Positions 15,352-25,132 of a stretch of 64,000 nucleotides of DNA are shown piece by piece. The notes below the pieces were generated by a model. It was not told the DNA's origin. It worked only from the letters and a program-made list of their open reading frames with translations, and searched no databases. The first letter of the stretch is position 1. Every line of letters starts with the position of its first letter. Origin of the DNA: Caldilineaceae bacterium (lineage in GTDB: Bacteria > Chloroflexota > Anaerolineae > Caldilineales > Caldilineaceae). Where the stretch lies: contig JALHQH010000029.1 in the NCBI GenBank assembly GCA_022842065.1, positions 1 through 64,000 on the forward strand, read 5' to 3'. The translations under genes were made by a program, and so were the position numbers.

Positions 15352-17955
15352 ATGTTTAATGACGCCATTTATGCAAATTCGCGGCCCGATGGGATCGGTG
15401 TCCTCGAAATCGTCGATTCGGCAGTGGAACGGGCTGCGCGCTTTGTCCCCCTACAACGGACCGCAGTGCAGGGCACCATCATTGGCCCACTCGCCGATCT
15501 GCGCGTAATCCAGACTTTCTGTTATCCCCGTACCGCCTGCGACCAGGTAATCGAAGCACGCTACCGTTTTCCACTGCCCGGTGATGCCGCGGTGACGGGG
15601 GTGACCGTGCGCTTTGGTGATGTCGAGATCGTGGCTACGCTGCAAGAACGCAGTCAGGCCGAAAGTGACTATGCCGCGGCCAAAGCCCAAGGCCACCAAG
15701 CCACCCTGAGCACGCGTGAAAGTCCGGATGTCTTTACCCTGCAAGTCGCCGGCCTCCAACCTGATCAGCCTGTAACGGTAGAGACCCATTATGTCCAGTT
15801 AGCCCGGTTAGAGAGTACGGGGAACCAAACGGAATGGCGCTTGCGCATTCCCTTAACGACGGCCCCGCGCTATACGCGCAGCGATGAACAAAACAGTCGC
15901 CACGCGGCTGGTCAACCACTCGCCCTGCTGCGTGACCCTGGCCACCGCTTTGCCCTGGATCTGCAACTACAGGGCGCGGCCACCGTCCATAGCCTCACGC
16001 ATGAACTGTTGACTACCGCGCTGGTTGCAGAACAGTTGCCGCCTGGGCTGCGGGTTCAACTGGCGGCCGGCGAAGTGCTGCCCGACCGCGACTGTGTGCT
16101 GGCCTGGTCGCCGCCGCAAGCTGAAGGTCAACCAACGCTCACGGTCTATCCCTATCTGGATCAAGCGGCACAACAGCTCTATTTTCTGGCCTTAGTGGCT
16201 CCGCCGGCGTTGCGACCCACCACCAAGCCCCATGCCCGCGAGGTGATCCTACTGGTCGATCACTCCGGCTCCATGTCCGGCCCCAAGTGGGAGGCCGCCG
16301 ATTGGGCCGTTGAGCGTTTCCTCGGCGATCTCCAGCCAGGTGACCATTTCGCCCTGGCGACCTTTCACAATACGACGCGCTGGTTTAAACAAAAGGTGAC
16401 CCCGGCGGCGGAGAAGACCGTTACCAGTGCTATCGAATGGTTCAAAGCGCAGCGCGACAGTGGCGGCACCGAGCTGGGCGTTGCGCTGGAACAGGCGCTC
16501 CAATTGCCACGTACGCCCGCAACGGCTCACCAGATGGCACGGCACCTGCTGATCATTACGGATGCTGCGGTCAGTGATGCTGCCCGCATTCTGCGTCTGG
16601 CTGATTATGAAGCGGCGCTGGCCGACCGGCGGCGCATTAGCGTGCTCTGTATTGATGCCGCGCCCAACGATTTTCTGGTCCAAGAATTAGCCGAGCGCGG
16701 CGGTGGGTTGGCCCGTTTTCTGACCAGCGATCCGCAGCAAGAAGATATCACCACTGCGCTTGATGAGGTGCTGCTCGCGTGGAGTGAGCCGTTGCTGGTC
16801 AATCTGCAATTGACGGTTAATCGCCCGCAGGTTAGCGTGAGCGGTCGCCAACCTTGCCGTGTGGACCGCGATCAGCGTAGCTTTATCGACCTTGGTGATC
16901 TGCCGGCTGGCCAGGCGCAGTGGGTTGTTGGTCGCCTGCCTTGGTTGGTGGATGCACGTGCCAACGGGTTAATCTTTGACCTGTTCGCTGGCGTTGATGC
17001 GCATTTAGCCAGTGTTAGCACCGATTTAGCGCTGCCCGTCGATGTGCCGGCCCTCAAGGCGCTCTTTGGGGCGCGCAGCGTCAATGGTTTGGAGCACCTG
17101 ATCAATGGTAATTACGACTGGGCACAACTAACCGATCAGTTGACACGGTTGGGCTATGATGCGGCAAAAGTGCTCGGTGGGCACAATGTGCAGACGGCCA
17201 CGCTCTATGTCGAGAATCAGCGCAAGGCAATCACCGCCGCCCTCCACGACCTGCTGGTGCAAGAAGCGCTCACTTATGGGCTTGCTTCGGCGGAAACGGC
17301 CTTTGTGGCCACCCGCACCGAAGCCGGCGAGCCGGTTGCCGGGACAGTAGTCGTTGCCAATGCCCTGCCCGCTGGTTGGTCCGATGGCTTTGCCGTGCAA
17401 AGCTCGCCGTTGATGCATGGGCATATGGCACCGGCGGCCATGCCGATGGCTGCCCTCACCTCTCCCGCACCGATTGGCGTAGTTGCCCGTTCCGCTGCCA
17501 TGCAGCTGGTCAGCAGGACCCTTGGTTTTCAGCAAGGCCGTGCGCAGGGGGGGGCTGTTACCGAACCCGCCGCAACACAAATGGTGCTCTTTCAAGGTGA
17601 CTTAACGCTTGCGTATCGTCAAAAAATACTTTTCGATTCGGCCGCCAGTCATGACCAATTACCCGACGCCTTCACGTTGACTAGCCTGCGTTTCCAAACG
17701 TCTGCTAAAGCGCAGGTTAAAACGCTGGCAATCGACAGCCAACTGATCCTTGCCATCTATGTTGAGGATTTGGCTGCGCCGCGTGCCCGTGTTCGCCTGC
17801 GCGATCTGCTGCATCATGGCGCGCGGCCGCTCAATCTCCAACGGCGGGCAGGGCAGGTGGTACGGGTGGTGCTGGAAGGGGTGGCCCCGGCCACGACGCT
17901 AGCTGCGCTACAGGGGCTGACCGGCATGTTGACTTTGCACTATCAGCCCCTGTAG
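15352..17955 (+). CDS. VIT domain plus von Willebrand factor A domain protein
   Basis: An 867-residue protein. Residues of about 10-150 form a VIT (inter-alpha-trypsin inhibitor) domain (IEARYRFPLPGDAAVTGVTV, and QERSQAESDYAAAKAQG). A vWA domain follows with an intact MIDAS (LVDHSGSMSG, Asp at about 303, plus conserved Thr and Asp further on). The C-terminal 350 residues are beta-rich with no recognised domain. No signal peptide is evident. Bacterial VIT/vWA proteins are thought to mediate metal-dependent protein contacts. Start ATG 15352 has GGGGGAGA upstream. Convergence of context with the downstream membrane genes is suggestive only. Confidence 0.9.
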   Translation: MFNDAIYANSRPDGIGVLEIVDSAVERAARFVPLQRTAVQGTIIGPLADLRVIQTFCYPRTACDQVIEARYRFPLPGDAAVTGVTVRFGDVEIVATLQERSQAESDYAAAKAQGHQATLSTRESPDVFTLQVAGLQPDQPVTVETHYVQLARLESTGNQTEWRLRIPLTTAPRYTRSDEQNSRHAAGQPLALLRDPGHRFALDLQLQGAATVHSLTHELLTTALVAEQLPPGLRVQLAAGEVLPDRDCVLAWSPPQAEGQPTLTVYPYLDQAAQQLYFLALVAPPALRPTTKPHAREVILLVDHSGSMSGPKWEAADWAVERFLGDLQPGDHFALATFHNTTRWFKQKVTPAAEKTVTSAIEWFKAQRDSGGTELGVALEQALQLPRTPATAHQMARHLLIITDAAVSDAARILRLADYEAALADRRRISVLCIDAAPNDFLVQELAERGGGLARFLTSDPQQEDITTALDEVLLAWSEPLLVNLQLTVNRPQVSVSGRQPCRVDRDQRSFIDLGDLPAGQAQWVVGRLPWLVDARANGLIFDLFAGVDAHLASVSTDLALPVDVPALKALFGARSVNGLEHLINGNYDWAQLTDQLTRLGYDAAKVLGGHNVQTATLYVENQRKAITAALHDLLVQEALTYGLASAETAFVATRTEAGEPVAGTVVVANALPAGWSDGFAVQSSPLMHGHMAPAAMPMAALTSPAPIGVVARSAAMQLVSRTLGFQQGRAQGGAVTEPAATQMVLFQGDLTLAYRQKILFDSAASHDQLPDAFTLTSLRFQTSAKAQVKTLAIDSQLILAIYVEDLAAPRARVRLRDLLHHGARPLNLQRRAGQVVRVVLEGVAPATTLAALQGLTGMLTLHYQPL

Positions 17956-18095
17956 TGGGCCGGTGGCGGCGGGACACGAGCAGGGCACAAGCGATTGCTT
18001 CCCTATCTTATCCCGCCGCCACCGGCTTTATCACTGCAAACCCACACCGTCATGGCCTTTTGTGGACTCCTGAGGGCTGTGCTATACTCGCGATT

Positions 18096-19793
18096 GTGAA
18101 CGAACTAGCACGCTTTCTCATCTCACCTATTGGTCCATCGCTGCTCCTCGTGGCGGGTGCCATTGCCCAAGCGATTGTCGGGCGCTGGGTCCGTCGCCCT
18201 GCTGTGTTGACCACGTTGGCCTTGCTTTTTGTTGGCTGCGCCGGTTGGCTGCTGCTGATTTTGCGCGCCCAGGTCGATGTGGTGCCAACCTTTAGCCATC
18301 CCTGGCGGCCGATCCTCCAAAGTGGGGCCAATCTCTACTGGATCGGTGATGGCTGGAATTGGTACATCGCCAGCCTCGTGCTGCTCCTGGGCGGGTTGGG
18401 CATTCTGCTTGATCTAAACAGCGATTATGTGCAGCAAGGGCGGCGCATTCACATGTCGTTGGCCGTCCAACTGGGGGTTTTGGCTGCGGCGTTACTCTTT
18501 GTTGGCAGTGGCAATCTGTTGACTGCGATCCTCACTTGGGTCTTGCTGGATGTCTGTATTCTCTTGCGGAGTACGACGCGCCCTGCAGTGCCCGGTGAAG
18601 AGTCAGCTGCTGGTGAAGGGCAGAGTCGTGGCCTGACCCTGATTGGTGCCATGTTGTTGCTGATCGCCCTGTTGCCGGCTGGCCCGACTGGTCCCGCCCA
18701 GGAATTTCAGAATGGTACGCTGCCGATTGAGTCAATCCTATTGCTGGCCTTGGCCGCGTTGATTCGTTCCGGCGTCTACCCCTTTCATATTTGGCTGCTG
18801 GGTGACAACCGCCAACAGATTACCGTCGCCGAGCGCCTGTTAGAGCAGATGGTGCCTACCCTTTGTGGCCTCTGGCTTTTGGGCTGGACCTATGGGCTGG
18901 GGCGTGAGTATATTCTCTTGCGGCTGGATGTGTTGGCGCTCTTTTTGTTAGCGCTTCTAGGGAGTGCGATTGCCGCGTGGACGGCAAAAACCGAAACCGA
19001 TCATCATTCGTTTGTGCTGATCGCTTCGGCCGGCTTGGCGGCGCTAACCGGGGCTTTAACCTATGACGAAGGTCCGACGGCGATGATCTGGCCAACCACC
19101 GCCTTTGCCTTGGGTGGTGCGCTCTGGATGGTCGGTGAACAGGTTTGGCAGGGCTGGGGTTGGCCGATTCCGGTCAGCGTCGGTGCGCTGACCCTGGCGG
19201 GGGTGCCACTTACGCCGGGGTTTCTTGCCCAACCATCCTTAGCGCGGCTGTGGGTGCCTGGCTCGATTGTGCAATTGCTCTTTGTGGTTTTTGTGATCGC
19301 GCAGGCCTTTCAGGTGGCTGCCCTATTACGAAGCTGGGAAGATGTTGAGCGCCCAGAGACGACAACCTTGGGGGGCTGGGCCATGTTCCGTCTGCTGGCC
19401 GCAAGTATTGCCCTTGGGTTACCCTTAGCGGTGGCCGGCTTTTTGCCGCGTACGGTTGCGGCGATAGCGAGTATGCCCAATGCGATTGCGCCCACGCTGG
19501 GCGATCCCCCTAGCATTGTGGCCAAAGAGGCGGCGATCTGGATTACGGTCGCGCTACCCCTCTTTATGGGCTTTGGCCTGGTCTGGCTGCGCCCAAAAAT
19601 TTGGGGGCGGATCGGCGGCGGTGCCGGTCAACTACACCGGTTAATCCGCTTGGATTGGCTCTTTAACCTGGGGTGGTGGGCCTTGCAACATATGACAGAT
19701 GTTTGGGGTAACGCCACCCGTGTGCTCGAAGGTGCCGGCTATATGGGCTGGCTGTTGGTCTTTGTTTTAATCAGCTATTTATTGGCGCAGTAG
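18096..19793 (+). CDS. Complex I/Mrp antiporter-like membrane subunit (NuoL/N type), subunit 1
   Basis: A 565-residue protein with about 13-14 hydrophobic segments. The Proton_antipo_M signature region is recognisable (GVYPFHIWLLGDN, equivalent to FPxHxWLPdA in NuoL/M/N, and GVPLTPGFLAQP). GTG 18096 is chosen because the residues encoded from an earlier GTG (17955) are hydrophilic and overlap the vWA stop. First of three tightly packed membrane genes, spaced 13 nt then overlapping by 4 nt. Probably part of an ion-translocating membrane module; no redox subunits are nearby. Confidence 0.75.
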   Translation: MNELARFLISPIGPSLLLVAGAIAQAIVGRWVRRPAVLTTLALLFVGCAGWLLLILRAQVDVVPTFSHPWRPILQSGANLYWIGDGWNWYIASLVLLLGGLGILLDLNSDYVQQGRRIHMSLAVQLGVLAAALLFVGSGNLLTAILTWVLLDVCILLRSTTRPAVPGEESAAGEGQSRGLTLIGAMLLLIALLPAGPTGPAQEFQNGTLPIESILLLALAALIRSGVYPFHIWLLGDNRQQITVAERLLEQMVPTLCGLWLLGWTYGLGREYILLRLDVLALFLLALLGSAIAAWTAKTETDHHSFVLIASAGLAALTGALTYDEGPTAMIWPTTAFALGGALWMVGEQVWQGWGWPIPVSVGALTLAGVPLTPGFLAQPSLARLWVPGSIVQLLFVVFVIAQAFQVAALLRSWEDVERPETTTLGGWAMFRLLAASIALGLPLAVAGFLPRTVAAIASMPNAIAPTLGDPPSIVAKEAAIWITVALPLFMGFGLVWLRPKIWGRIGGGAGQLHRLIRLDWLFNLGWWALQHMTDVWGNATRVLEGAGYMGWLLVFVLISYLLAQ

Positions 19794-19806
19794 ATTTATA
19801 CCCATC

Positions 19807-20646
19807 ATGCTTGACTTGTTTACTGGGTGGCTGTTTACACAACTTGATTTTTTTGCCTCTGGTCTGGGGATTTTGCTGATTGGCGCGCTGGCCCTGCTTA
19901 CCGTTTTGCTCTGGGAGTGGCGGTTAACATTGGTCAGTCTCTTTGTGATCCAGGTCGGTGTTGCGATTTTGGCCGGCAAAGTACATGGGCTTGCCTTACA
20001 GTGGGCCAGTGTCCAAATTATGGTAATGGCCCTTGCCCTGCTCATGTTGCTCTTGTCGGCCCAACAGGTGCGCCCTGCCTTGCAACAACAGCGTCCGGGC
20101 TCTTGGCCTGTCCGCCTGAGCGCGGCGGTCCTGTTGTTGATTAGCTGGCAATTTCTGGAGGTAGATCTGGCTTTGCCGATGATTGCCCCGCGCATTGCTC
20201 AGCTTTTCTTCTGGCTGGCGCTTTGTGGCCTGGTGTTGCTGGGTTTAAGTGATACACCTTTCTTCACCGGTATCGCACTCTTACTCTGGTTTATGCCTGT
20301 CCAAGCGTTTATTGAGATTTTGCTGCCACAACATCGCCTGTTTGTGTTCATTGGCATGATCGAATTGCTCGTTACCCTTGCCTGTAGCTACTTAATGTTG
20401 GCCCAACGGCTGCCGTCGATCCGGCTGCGTCCGATCATTACTGACAATCTGATGGGTGAAGGCACGCCGCCCTTGCTAATTGGGACCCAAACGAATGGTG
20501 GTTCGCGCCCAGCGCTGACGAATGGCAATGGCAAACGTGAACCAGTTGCCCAACCCACGACGCCACTACCCAAAGACTTAGCGCGAGGTTCATCCCGTGA
20601 TGGCACCGGTGAACATAATGCAGTGGAGGCGCGGCGCGCGACATGA
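19807..20646 (+). CDS. Membrane subunit 2 of the complex-I-like module (HyfE/NuoK-like topology)
   Basis: A 279-residue protein with about seven membrane helices in the first 205 residues and a hydrophilic, Gly/Pro/Arg-rich tail. Its position between two NuoN-like genes and its topology resemble HyfE/MnhC-type small subunits, though sequence similarity is not obvious to me. Its stop overlaps the next start (ATGA at 20643), which indicates translational coupling and stoichiometric expression. Confidence 0.65.
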   Translation: MLDLFTGWLFTQLDFFASGLGILLIGALALLTVLLWEWRLTLVSLFVIQVGVAILAGKVHGLALQWASVQIMVMALALLMLLLSAQQVRPALQQQRPGSWPVRLSAAVLLLISWQFLEVDLALPMIAPRIAQLFFWLALCGLVLLGLSDTPFFTGIALLLWFMPVQAFIEILLPQHRLFVFIGMIELLVTLACSYLMLAQRLPSIRLRPIITDNLMGEGTPPLLIGTQTNGGSRPALTNGNGKREPVAQPTTPLPKDLARGSSRDGTGEHNAVEARRAT

Positions 20647-22097
20647 ACGGTGCAACTGGCTTTGTCACTCCTGAAACTGTATTATGGACGCTGCCAACTT
20701 TGCTGATCGGCAGCCTGCTGCTCTTAGCCATCTTGACCTATCTATTGCGCACCTGGGAACGGGTGACGGTTGGCATTGCGGCCACTTTTACGGCCACTCT
20801 GGCGCTATGGTTGCTGCGCCTTGACCTTAGTGCCCCGCTCGCCATCGTACCCTTTGTGGGGCGCGAACTCGATGTGAGTTTGCCCTTTACCCGGCTCGGC
20901 TTTACCTTTGCTTTGCAGCCCGGCGCGTTGGCAATTTTAGTCACCAGCCTGCTGCTGGCCACTGCGGCTTTTCTCCTGGCGTTGGTCATTAGCCAAGGGC
21001 GTAGCTTTGTTCCGTTTACGCTGGCGCTGCTGGCCGGCTATTTTATGTTGACCTTGATGACGGCCGGTCCGCTGGCGCCGCCGCTGCTGGCACCCATGTT
21101 GCTGGTGGCGTTGAGCAGCATGAGTGTCTTCATGTTACAGGCCGGCCGTTTGACCAATCCTTCCGGTCCATTACGCACATTGGTGCCCCCCGTCCTGGCT
21201 TTCCCGCTCTTTCTGGTGGCGCAATGGTATATTGATCAACTGCCGCTTAACCCCCAAGATCCGAACCCACCGGCGATGGCCGCCCAACTGGTGACGTTGG
21301 GCCTGTTGATCTTACTGGCCCCGGCCCCGTTGCACAGCGCCCAACCGGCGACCGCCCAATCGGCACCACCCGTCGTCGCCGCGGTGGTTTCGCTTTTCTA
21401 CCAGCTTGCCCTCTTACATCTGCTCTTTCGGCTAGTTAATCTCTTTCCCTTTATTACCAGCCAACCTGCCTATGAGCAGTGGTTTCTGTGGGCCGGGCTG
21501 GTCACGACCGCTTGGGGCGGGATTGCAGCTGCCGGTGCGACCCATCCTGGTCGGCTCTGGGGGTATGCTGCGCTGCATGACTGGGGACTGATTTTGGTGA
21601 TTCTGGCCAATCCGGATGCGACAACGTGGCCACTTGCCCTCTTTCTCTTTGGCTTGCGGGCCGTGAGTATGCTGACGGCGGCGGCTGGGCTGGCCGTGTT
21701 AGAGCATCATGTGGGGGGCTTAAGTCTGGCGCGACTTCAAGGGGCAGGCAATCGCCTGCCGTGGAATAGTGCGGCCTTTTTATTGGGGGGACTTGGGCTG
21801 ACCGGTTTCCCGCTCAGTGCCGGTTTTACAGGCCATTGGACGGCATTACAGGTCATTGCTGCCAATGATTGGCGCCCGGCCGCGGTCGTCTTGCTGGCTT
21901 CGGTGGGCGCGATCGGTGGATTTGTCCGGCTGACCCGCATTCTTTTTGGTCCACTGGAGAACCGCTACCTTGTGCGCGAGCAGGCGCCAAGTGTGGCTTT
22001 GGCACTATTAGTACTTTTCCTCTCGATCAGCCTCGCTGTCTCTCCACAACTTCTTGATGGCCCGATTCGCAGCGCGTGGGCGGCCTTTGGCGGTTGA
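20643..22097 (+). CDS. Complex I/Mrp antiporter-like membrane subunit (NuoN type), subunit 3
   Basis: A 484-residue protein with about 13-14 membrane helices. The C-terminal half has the NuoN-type region LGGLGLTGFPLSAGFTGHW, where most family members have GK in place of GH, and a preceding ALHDWGLILVILAN motif. Together with subunits 1 and 3 flanking a small subunit it suggests a proton or sodium channel module. The missing lysine and absence of quinone-binding or NiFe/Fe-S subunits leave coupling unexplained. Confidence 0.75.
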   Translation: MNGATGFVTPETVLWTLPTLLIGSLLLLAILTYLLRTWERVTVGIAATFTATLALWLLRLDLSAPLAIVPFVGRELDVSLPFTRLGFTFALQPGALAILVTSLLLATAAFLLALVISQGRSFVPFTLALLAGYFMLTLMTAGPLAPPLLAPMLLVALSSMSVFMLQAGRLTNPSGPLRTLVPPVLAFPLFLVAQWYIDQLPLNPQDPNPPAMAAQLVTLGLLILLAPAPLHSAQPATAQSAPPVVAAVVSLFYQLALLHLLFRLVNLFPFITSQPAYEQWFLWAGLVTTAWGGIAAAGATHPGRLWGYAALHDWGLILVILANPDATTWPLALFLFGLRAVSMLTAAAGLAVLEHHVGGLSLARLQGAGNRLPWNSAAFLLGGLGLTGFPLSAGFTGHWTALQVIAANDWRPAAVVLLASVGAIGGFVRLTRILFGPLENRYLVREQAPSVALALLVLFLSISLAVSPQLLDGPIRSAWAAFGG

Positions 22098-22131
22098 GTT
22101 TGTGCTCGCTCAGCACCAATCCTGGTAGATC

Positions 22132-22160
22132 TTGACAGTTACCCTTTGGTATCCTACCCT
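22132..22160 (+). promoter_or_regulatory. Candidate promoter of the mevalonate genes
   Basis: TTGACA (22132-22137), 17-nt spacer, TACCCT (22155-22160). The -35 is perfect, the -10 only partial. It lies 80 nt before the HMG-CoA reductase start. Confidence 0.5.
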
Positions 22161-22240
22161 TATATAAACAGGCCTTTAGTCCATTGCCGTGACAGCAGCA
22201 AGTGTGTGCCAGGTTGAGTGGCTGGCGCTATACCACGGCG

Positions 22241-23671
22241 ATGAGCGTCAACACAACGGAGCTACTGCCACCGCGGTTGCCCATTGACACCAGTGCCCAG
22301 TCGATTGAAAGCAGCAGTATGACCAACAACGTTTCCGCGCGTTCCTCGCGTCTAAGTGGGTTTTACCAAAAATCGGTTGCCGAACGCGCTGCCATTGTCA
22401 GCGCTTGGGCGGACCTGAGTGATCAGGAACAGGCCTTACTTGTGGATGGGCTGACCGTGGGCCAGGCCGACAAAATGATTGAGAATGTAATTGGCCGCTA
22501 TAGCCTGCCACTGGGGATTGGGGTCAACTTTCTGATCAATGGCCGCGATTATCTGATCCCAATGGTTGTGGAAGAACCGTCTGTGGTCGCTGCCGTTAGC
22601 TTTGCTGCTAAACTCGCCCGTAGCGGTGGCGGTTTTCAGACCGGCAGCACGTTGCCCATCATGGTCGCCCAGATTCAGTTGCTCGATGTGATTGACCATC
22701 AGGCTGCCACCGCGGCGATTCTTGCCGAGAAAGTGGCCTTGCTTGTGCTAGCGAATACCAGTCCATCCATTACGGCGCGCGGTGGTGGCCCGGTTGATAT
22801 TGTGGTGCGGTCGTTGACGCAGACACCAACTGGCCCGATGTTGATCGTTCATCTGCATTTTGATTGTCGCGATGCCATGGGCGCTAATGCCGTCAACACG
22901 GCCGCCGAGGCCATTGCGCCCCGACTTGAAGCGCTGAGTGGCGGGCGTGCTCTCTTGCGCATTTTGAGTAATCTCACCGATCAACGCCGGGCCTGGGCAG
23001 CCGTGCAGATTCCGTCCGCTGCGTTTACTACACCCACGATTGATGGCGCGGTGGTGATCGAGAATATCGCCCACGCGAACGCCTTTGCCGTCGCCGATCC
23101 TTACCGTGCTGCTACCCATAACAAAGGTATCTTTAATGGTATTGATGCCGTTGCCCTGGCTACCGGCAACGATTGGCGCGCCATCGAAGCGGGGGCGCAT
23201 GCCTACGCGGCGCGCGATGGCCAGTACCGCGCACTGACCGAGTGGCACGTGGCGACGGCAGACACGAGACACGAGACAGGAGACATGAGTCTCGTGTCTC
23301 CCTCCTCCTATCTCTCCGGTCGGCTGGAGTTACCGTTGGCGGTTGGCACGGTGGGCGGGGCGACCCGGTCACACCCAACGGCTGGCCTGGCGTTAAAGAT
23401 TTTGGGAGTAACGGGGGCGCGTGAATTGAGCGAAGTAATGGCCGCGGTCGGCTTAGCGCAGAATCTGGCCGCGCTGCGTGCGCTGGCCACCGATGGTATC
23501 CAGCGTGGGCATATGGCGCTTCATGCTCGCCAGGTCGCCGTTGCCGCCGGCGCGACCGATGCGCAAGTTGAGCAGATCGCCGCCCAACTAATCCAGGAAC
23601 AACAAATTCGTGTGGAACGTGCCCGGGCGTTACTCACCACTTGGCCAGACGCCAATCGCACGATCAACTGA
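22241..23671 (+). CDS. mvaA: Class II HMG-CoA reductase with in-frame hairpin insertion
   Basis: A 476-residue class II (Pseudomonas mevalonii-like) 3-hydroxy-3-methylglutaryl-CoA reductase of the mevalonate pathway. Motifs present: ENVIGRYSLPLGIG (catalytic Glu about 81), NKGIFNGIDAV (Lys about 295), GNDWRAIEAGAHAYA (Asp about 311) and GIQRGHMALHARQ (His about 424). Between LTEWHVA and YLSGRLELP, where relatives have a short turn, about 18 extra residues are encoded by a 12-bp inverted repeat (23266-23277 with 23289-23300). ATG 22241 is the first in frame; 22319 is a possible later start. Confidence 0.88.
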   Translation: MSVNTTELLPPRLPIDTSAQSIESSSMTNNVSARSSRLSGFYQKSVAERAAIVSAWADLSDQEQALLVDGLTVGQADKMIENVIGRYSLPLGIGVNFLINGRDYLIPMVVEEPSVVAAVSFAAKLARSGGGFQTGSTLPIMVAQIQLLDVIDHQAATAAILAEKVALLVLANTSPSITARGGGPVDIVVRSLTQTPTGPMLIVHLHFDCRDAMGANAVNTAAEAIAPRLEALSGGRALLRILSNLTDQRRAWAAVQIPSAAFTTPTIDGAVVIENIAHANAFAVADPYRAATHNKGIFNGIDAVALATGNDWRAIEAGAHAYAARDGQYRALTEWHVATADTRHETGDMSLVSPSSYLSGRLELPLAVGTVGGATRSHPTAGLALKILGVTGARELSEVMAAVGLAQNLAALRALATDGIQRGHMALHARQVAVAAGATDAQVEQIAAQLIQEQQIRVERARALLTTWPDANRTIN

Positions 23672-23722
23672 AAGACAACGCGACGAAAGACAACGCGACG
23701 AAAAGACGACAGGATCAAAACC

Positions 23723-24775
23723 ATGTTAAATCAACCAATTCGCCCGGTCGGGATTGTCGGCTATGGGGCATATGTGCCACGGTATCGGCTGCCCGGAAGT
23801 GAAATCAGCCGTGTGTGGACCGAAGGCAACAGCAAAAGCCCGGTGCGGGAAAAGTCGGTGCCGGGGCTGGATGAAGATACGGCCACGATGAGCATTGAGG
23901 CCGCGCGCAATGCCCTGGCCCGGGCGGGGCTGGACCCTACATTGATCCAGGCCGTTTGGGTCGGCAGCGAAAGTCATCCCTATGCCGTCAAGCCGACGGG
24001 CACCATCGTTGCAGAAGCCATTGGTGCCACCCCAGCCACCTTGGCCGCCGACTGGCAATTTGCCTGTAAGGCGGGGACCGAAGCGATGCAGGCGAGTATT
24101 GGCCTGGTCGGTAGCGGTATGGCGGATTATGTGCTGGCGATTGGCATGGATACCGCGCAGGGACGCCCGGGTGACGCCCTTGAATATACCGCGGGGGCGG
24201 GCGGTGCTGCGTTTATCTTTGGCCCGGCCGCCGATGCGCTGGTGCAGATCGACCGTACCCTGAGCTATGTCTCTGATACCACTGATTTCTGGCGCCGACC
24301 CAGTACCCATTTCCCCAGCCACGCGGAGCGCTTTAGTGGCGATCCTGGTTACTTTGGCCATGTGATGCCGGCCGCGCAACAGATGATGGATGCCATGGGG
24401 ACAACGCCGGCAAGCTACGACTATGTGGTTTTCCACCAACCCAACCCGAAATTCCCCACCCGCGCCATGGCGGATCTGGGCTTCAAGCCGGCCCAGTGGA
24501 AAACGGGGCTGCTGGTGCCGGAGATTGGCAACACCTACGCGGGAGCCGCGATTATTGGTCTTGCGGCTGTGCTTGACGAGGCCAAACCAGGAGAGCGCAT
24601 TCTCATGGTAAGCTATGGCAGTGGTGCCGGCTCCGATGCCTTTGACCTACGCGTGACGGACAAGATCACGGCCGCGCAACGCTGCGCGCCCGCCACCCGC
24701 GATTATATTAACCGGCGCGTCCAAATTGACTATGCTCAATATGTGCGCTTGCGACGCAAATTGGCTAGCCATTAA
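23723..24775 (+). CDS. Hydroxymethylglutaryl-CoA synthase, archaeal type
   Basis: A 350-residue HMG-CoA synthase that condenses acetyl-CoA with acetoacetyl-CoA, the step before the reductase encoded upstream. It has the N-terminal signature [14 protein letters not shown], the acid/base Glu region ([12 protein letters not shown]), the catalytic Cys in WQFACKAG (C115) and His in [10 protein letters not shown] (H238). Length and motifs match archaeal enzymes rather than the larger Gram-positive or eukaryotic ones. It lies 51 nt after the reductase; usual archaeal neighbours (thiolase, DUF35) are absent. Confidence 0.92.
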   Translation: MLNQPIRPVGIVGYGAYVPRYRLPGSEISRVWTEGNSKSPVREKSVPGLDEDTATMSIEAARNALARAGLDPTLIQAVWVGSESHPYAVKPTGTIVAEAIGATPATLAADWQFACKAGTEAMQASIGLVGSGMADYVLAIGMDTAQGRPGDALEYTAGAGGAAFIFGPAADALVQIDRTLSYVSDTTDFWRRPSTHFPSHAERFSGDPGYFGHVMPAAQQMMDAMGTTPASYDYVVFHQPNPKFPTRAMADLGFKPAQWKTGLLVPEIGNTYAGAAIIGLAAVLDEAKPGERILMVSYGSGAGSDAFDLRVTDKITAAQRCAPATRDYINRRVQIDYAQYVRLRRKLASH

Positions 24776-24800
24776 ACTGGTGACCTCGTTGCTGTGATGT

Positions 24801-24891
24801 GAAAATAGCCACCGCCAAGGGCGCGAAGAGCGCAAAGAAAAGCCCGAAGCGAACCTTTGCGCTCTCTGCGTGCTTCGCGGTAGGAAAATTT
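24801..24891. repeat. Inverted repeat of the CTTTGCG-word type
   Basis: Two imperfect arms (24801-24837 and 24855-24891) made of words such as GCGCGAAGAGCGCAAAG and CTTTGCGCTCTCTGCG. This repeat type is known from intergenic DNA of Chloroflexota and other phyla. No coding potential; it lies just after the HMG-CoA synthase stop. Confidence 0.6.
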
Positions 24892-25030
24892 TCATTGTGA
24901 TCAGTGCCGAAGACCTTTTGGGTGCGGTATGGGGCCTGTTTAAAAAAAATGCCGGTTAAGCGGTCTGGTAACTTTTTATGTATAGAGTAACGACCTGCTC
25001 TTGCTGCTCTGCGTCCGCCCTTGTTATCCC

Positions 25031-25110
25031 ACCGCAGCACAAAATCTTTCCCACATTATCCCACAAATATCCCACATTTATCCCACAAAATTGTGTGGGA
25101 TAAATGTGGG
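25031..25110. repeat. Tandem and inverted TCCCACA repeat with hairpin
   Basis: Repeated ATCCCACA/TTCCCACA units lead into a perfect 17-bp hairpin (25071-25087 with 25094-25110, 6-nt loop). It sits between convergent genes and could act as a bidirectional terminator, although T-runs are short. Confidence 0.6.
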
Positions 25111-25132
25111 TATTGCAGAGCGAAGTGTGATC

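Noticed and set aside
17955..18095. N-terminal extension of complex-I-like subunit 1 from GTG 17955.
   Set aside because: It is hydrophilic and Arg-rich, atypical for the family, and overlaps the preceding stop; GTG 18096 starts right before the first membrane helix region.
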